Positions 1 through 64,000 of a stretch of DNA of 64,000 nt are shown piece by piece. Source of the DNA: Metridium senile (Eukaryota; Cnidaria; Anthozoa; Actiniaria; Metridiidae); assembly GCA_949775045.1 (NCBI GenBank), contig OX459105.1, positions 3,940,556 to 4,004,555 on the forward strand, in the 5' to 3' direction. Position 1 is the first letter of the stretch; every line of letters starts with the position of its first letter. The translations under genes were made by a program, and so were the position numbers. The notes beneath the pieces are model-generated. The model searched no databases, was not told the origin of the DNA, and saw only the letters and a list, made by a program, of their open reading frames with translations.

Positions 1-14
1 TTCTTTTGTGAAAT

Positions 15-235
15 AATAGTTCCCTTGACAGTTCCCTGCGCCATCTTGAAAGGTAGCCAAGCCTTTGCATCGAAGCGAGTCGAACGTTGAGCTTGCAATG
101 ATAGAGACACATGAATAATTGTCCCACAAGGTTTTCAAAGGTCTCTATCATTGCAGGCTCAACGTTCGTCTCGCTTCGATGCAAAGGCTTGGCTACCTTT
201 CAAGATGGCGCAGTGAACTGTGAAGATACTCTATT
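15..235. mobile_element. Foldback MITE, family H1 (complete copy)
   Basis: The two arms are near-perfect inverted repeats (CAGTTCCCTGCGCCATCTTG to its complement at about 204-222) joined by a short loop. The same element, whole or as half copies, recurs at 4500-4700, 19678-19897, 33068-33165, 43384-43510, 49326-49520, 51903-52020, 54014-54103 (continuing at 54343-54420), 58735-58785 and 60998-61190. No protein is encoded, so it is a non-autonomous element. Confidence 0.75.
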
Positions 236-312
236 GTTGTCAATTAGTTGCATAAAATTAGTGTGTAAATTGTGTATAAATTGTTCTTTTCAAGGATATA
301 TGCGTGTACTTA

Positions 313-538
313 GGCTAGGTTTACACGGGACCGGACGAATTTTTGACCGTTCAAAAAATCGTCCTGGACATGCTGTTCACACGGAACCGAACAATATTTT
401 CGTCCTGTTCAGACAAATATTTGATCGGTTAGGCGTCCAAATTTTTGGACGTTTAGCGCGGTCCCGTGTGAACGGCACCCGTAAGCGGATGTTTTTTTGA
501 CCGGTCAAAAATTCGTCCGGTCCCGTGTAAACGTAGCC
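313..538. mobile_element. MITE with TTA target duplication (PIF/Harbinger-like)
   Basis: The ends GGCTAGGTTTACACGGGACC and its complement (GGTCCCGTGTAAACGTAGCC) form long terminal inverted repeats. They are flanked by TTA on both sides (310-312 and 539-541), as PIF/Harbinger elements leave. There is no coding capacity. Confidence 0.65.
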
Positions 539-625
539 TTAGTCATTGTTGAGAAGGGACATAGGAAGCCTGACAGTAAAAAAAGCTGCGAGAGTTTTGT
601 ATTAACTGGTTGTATTTCCTACTAG

Positions 626-63808
<63,183 letters not shown>

Positions 63809-64000
63809 GTGAGCATTTTCATAGTTTCGTTGTTCGATTGTTTTTCTTCATTTCTAGACTGCGAACAGTCCCTTCTTTTCACTCCAGATTCCGAGGAAAA
63901 CGAGCGAAAAATGAGCATTTAAATAAAACACCGACGAGCGGGGATTGGGGGCAAAAAGGGGGAGGAACCAACTCGCCTAGAATCGCTGCTCGCTTGTTTT
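63809..64000 (+). other. Partial intron at the window edge
   Basis: It follows the donor of domain 38 and contains the start of the foldback element seen complete at 51703-51903. The remaining unlisted introns over 300 bp (for example 16523-16848, 16991-17621, 20695-21228, 26718-27181, 48117-48480) are AT-rich sequence in which I see no gene or clear repeat. Confidence 0.6.

Noticed and set aside
1..500. Possible first exon or signal peptide upstream of 626
   Set aside because: The only frame (111-500) lies across two MITEs, and no hydrophobic start followed by a phase-1 donor could be supported.

Overview
The window is invertebrate metazoan nuclear DNA. The genes have spliceosomal GT-AG introns, and the introns are AT-rich and crowded with microsatellites, foldback elements (MITEs), tRNA-like SINE pieces and a CR1/L2-like retrotransposon fragment. 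The domain mix (discoidin / F5/8 type C, VWDE-like core, single EGF) and the element types would fit a cnidarian or another marine invertebrate. The sequence does not settle the phylum.

I see one host gene, on the + strand, running through the whole window. Both ends are missing: the first visible exon (626) starts inside a codon and the last visible exon (63808) ends inside one. I assign 78 exons by splice sites and reading frame. Together they give 20,085 nt, or 6,695 codons, open without a stop. The encoded protein has 8 discoidin domains, then a core resembling VWDE (Ig-like region, von Willebrand factor D domain, Cys linker, helical segment, EGF, Cys-rich tail), then 30 more discoidin domains. 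Each discoidin module begins and ends in phase 1, so whole modules could be added, lost or skipped without a frameshift.

Layout. 626-4443: discoidin domains 1-2, split into three and two exons. 4880-8277: a 3.4 kb intronless exon with domains 3-8 and the start of the VWDE-like core. 8511-15478: the rest of the core in nine exons. 16209-18646: two discoidin modules. 19250-63808: seven consecutive four-domain blocks. I call the domain subtypes S, T, U and V: S has Trp in the third-strand motif, T has LTQGR instead of ATQGR, U has a DGVHY-like motif, and V has a GAWSSRHNKR-like motif. Blocks are lettered a (19250), b (26386), c (34572), d (41079), e (47643), f (52223) and g (58842, reaching the window edge). 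Similarity rises toward the 3' end. In blocks e, f and g even the introns align, so young insertions can be read by comparison with empty sites.

The least expected signal is that exon edges have been copied into the neighbouring intron again and again. Pieces made of a 3' splice site plus the first 40-80 nt of an exon, or of an exon end plus its 5' splice site, lie in tandem beside the true exon at 4059-4301, 18376, 33816-34260, 38828, 41705-41997, 49045, 53643-53812 and 60626-60795. The gene therefore shows duplication at three scales: four-domain blocks, single modules, and sub-exon splice-edge fragments.

A large secreted, very basic, multi-discoidin protein with a vWD domain would suit an adhesive or matrix role. 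That is inference from domain families. No signal peptide, promoter or polyadenylation site lies in the window.
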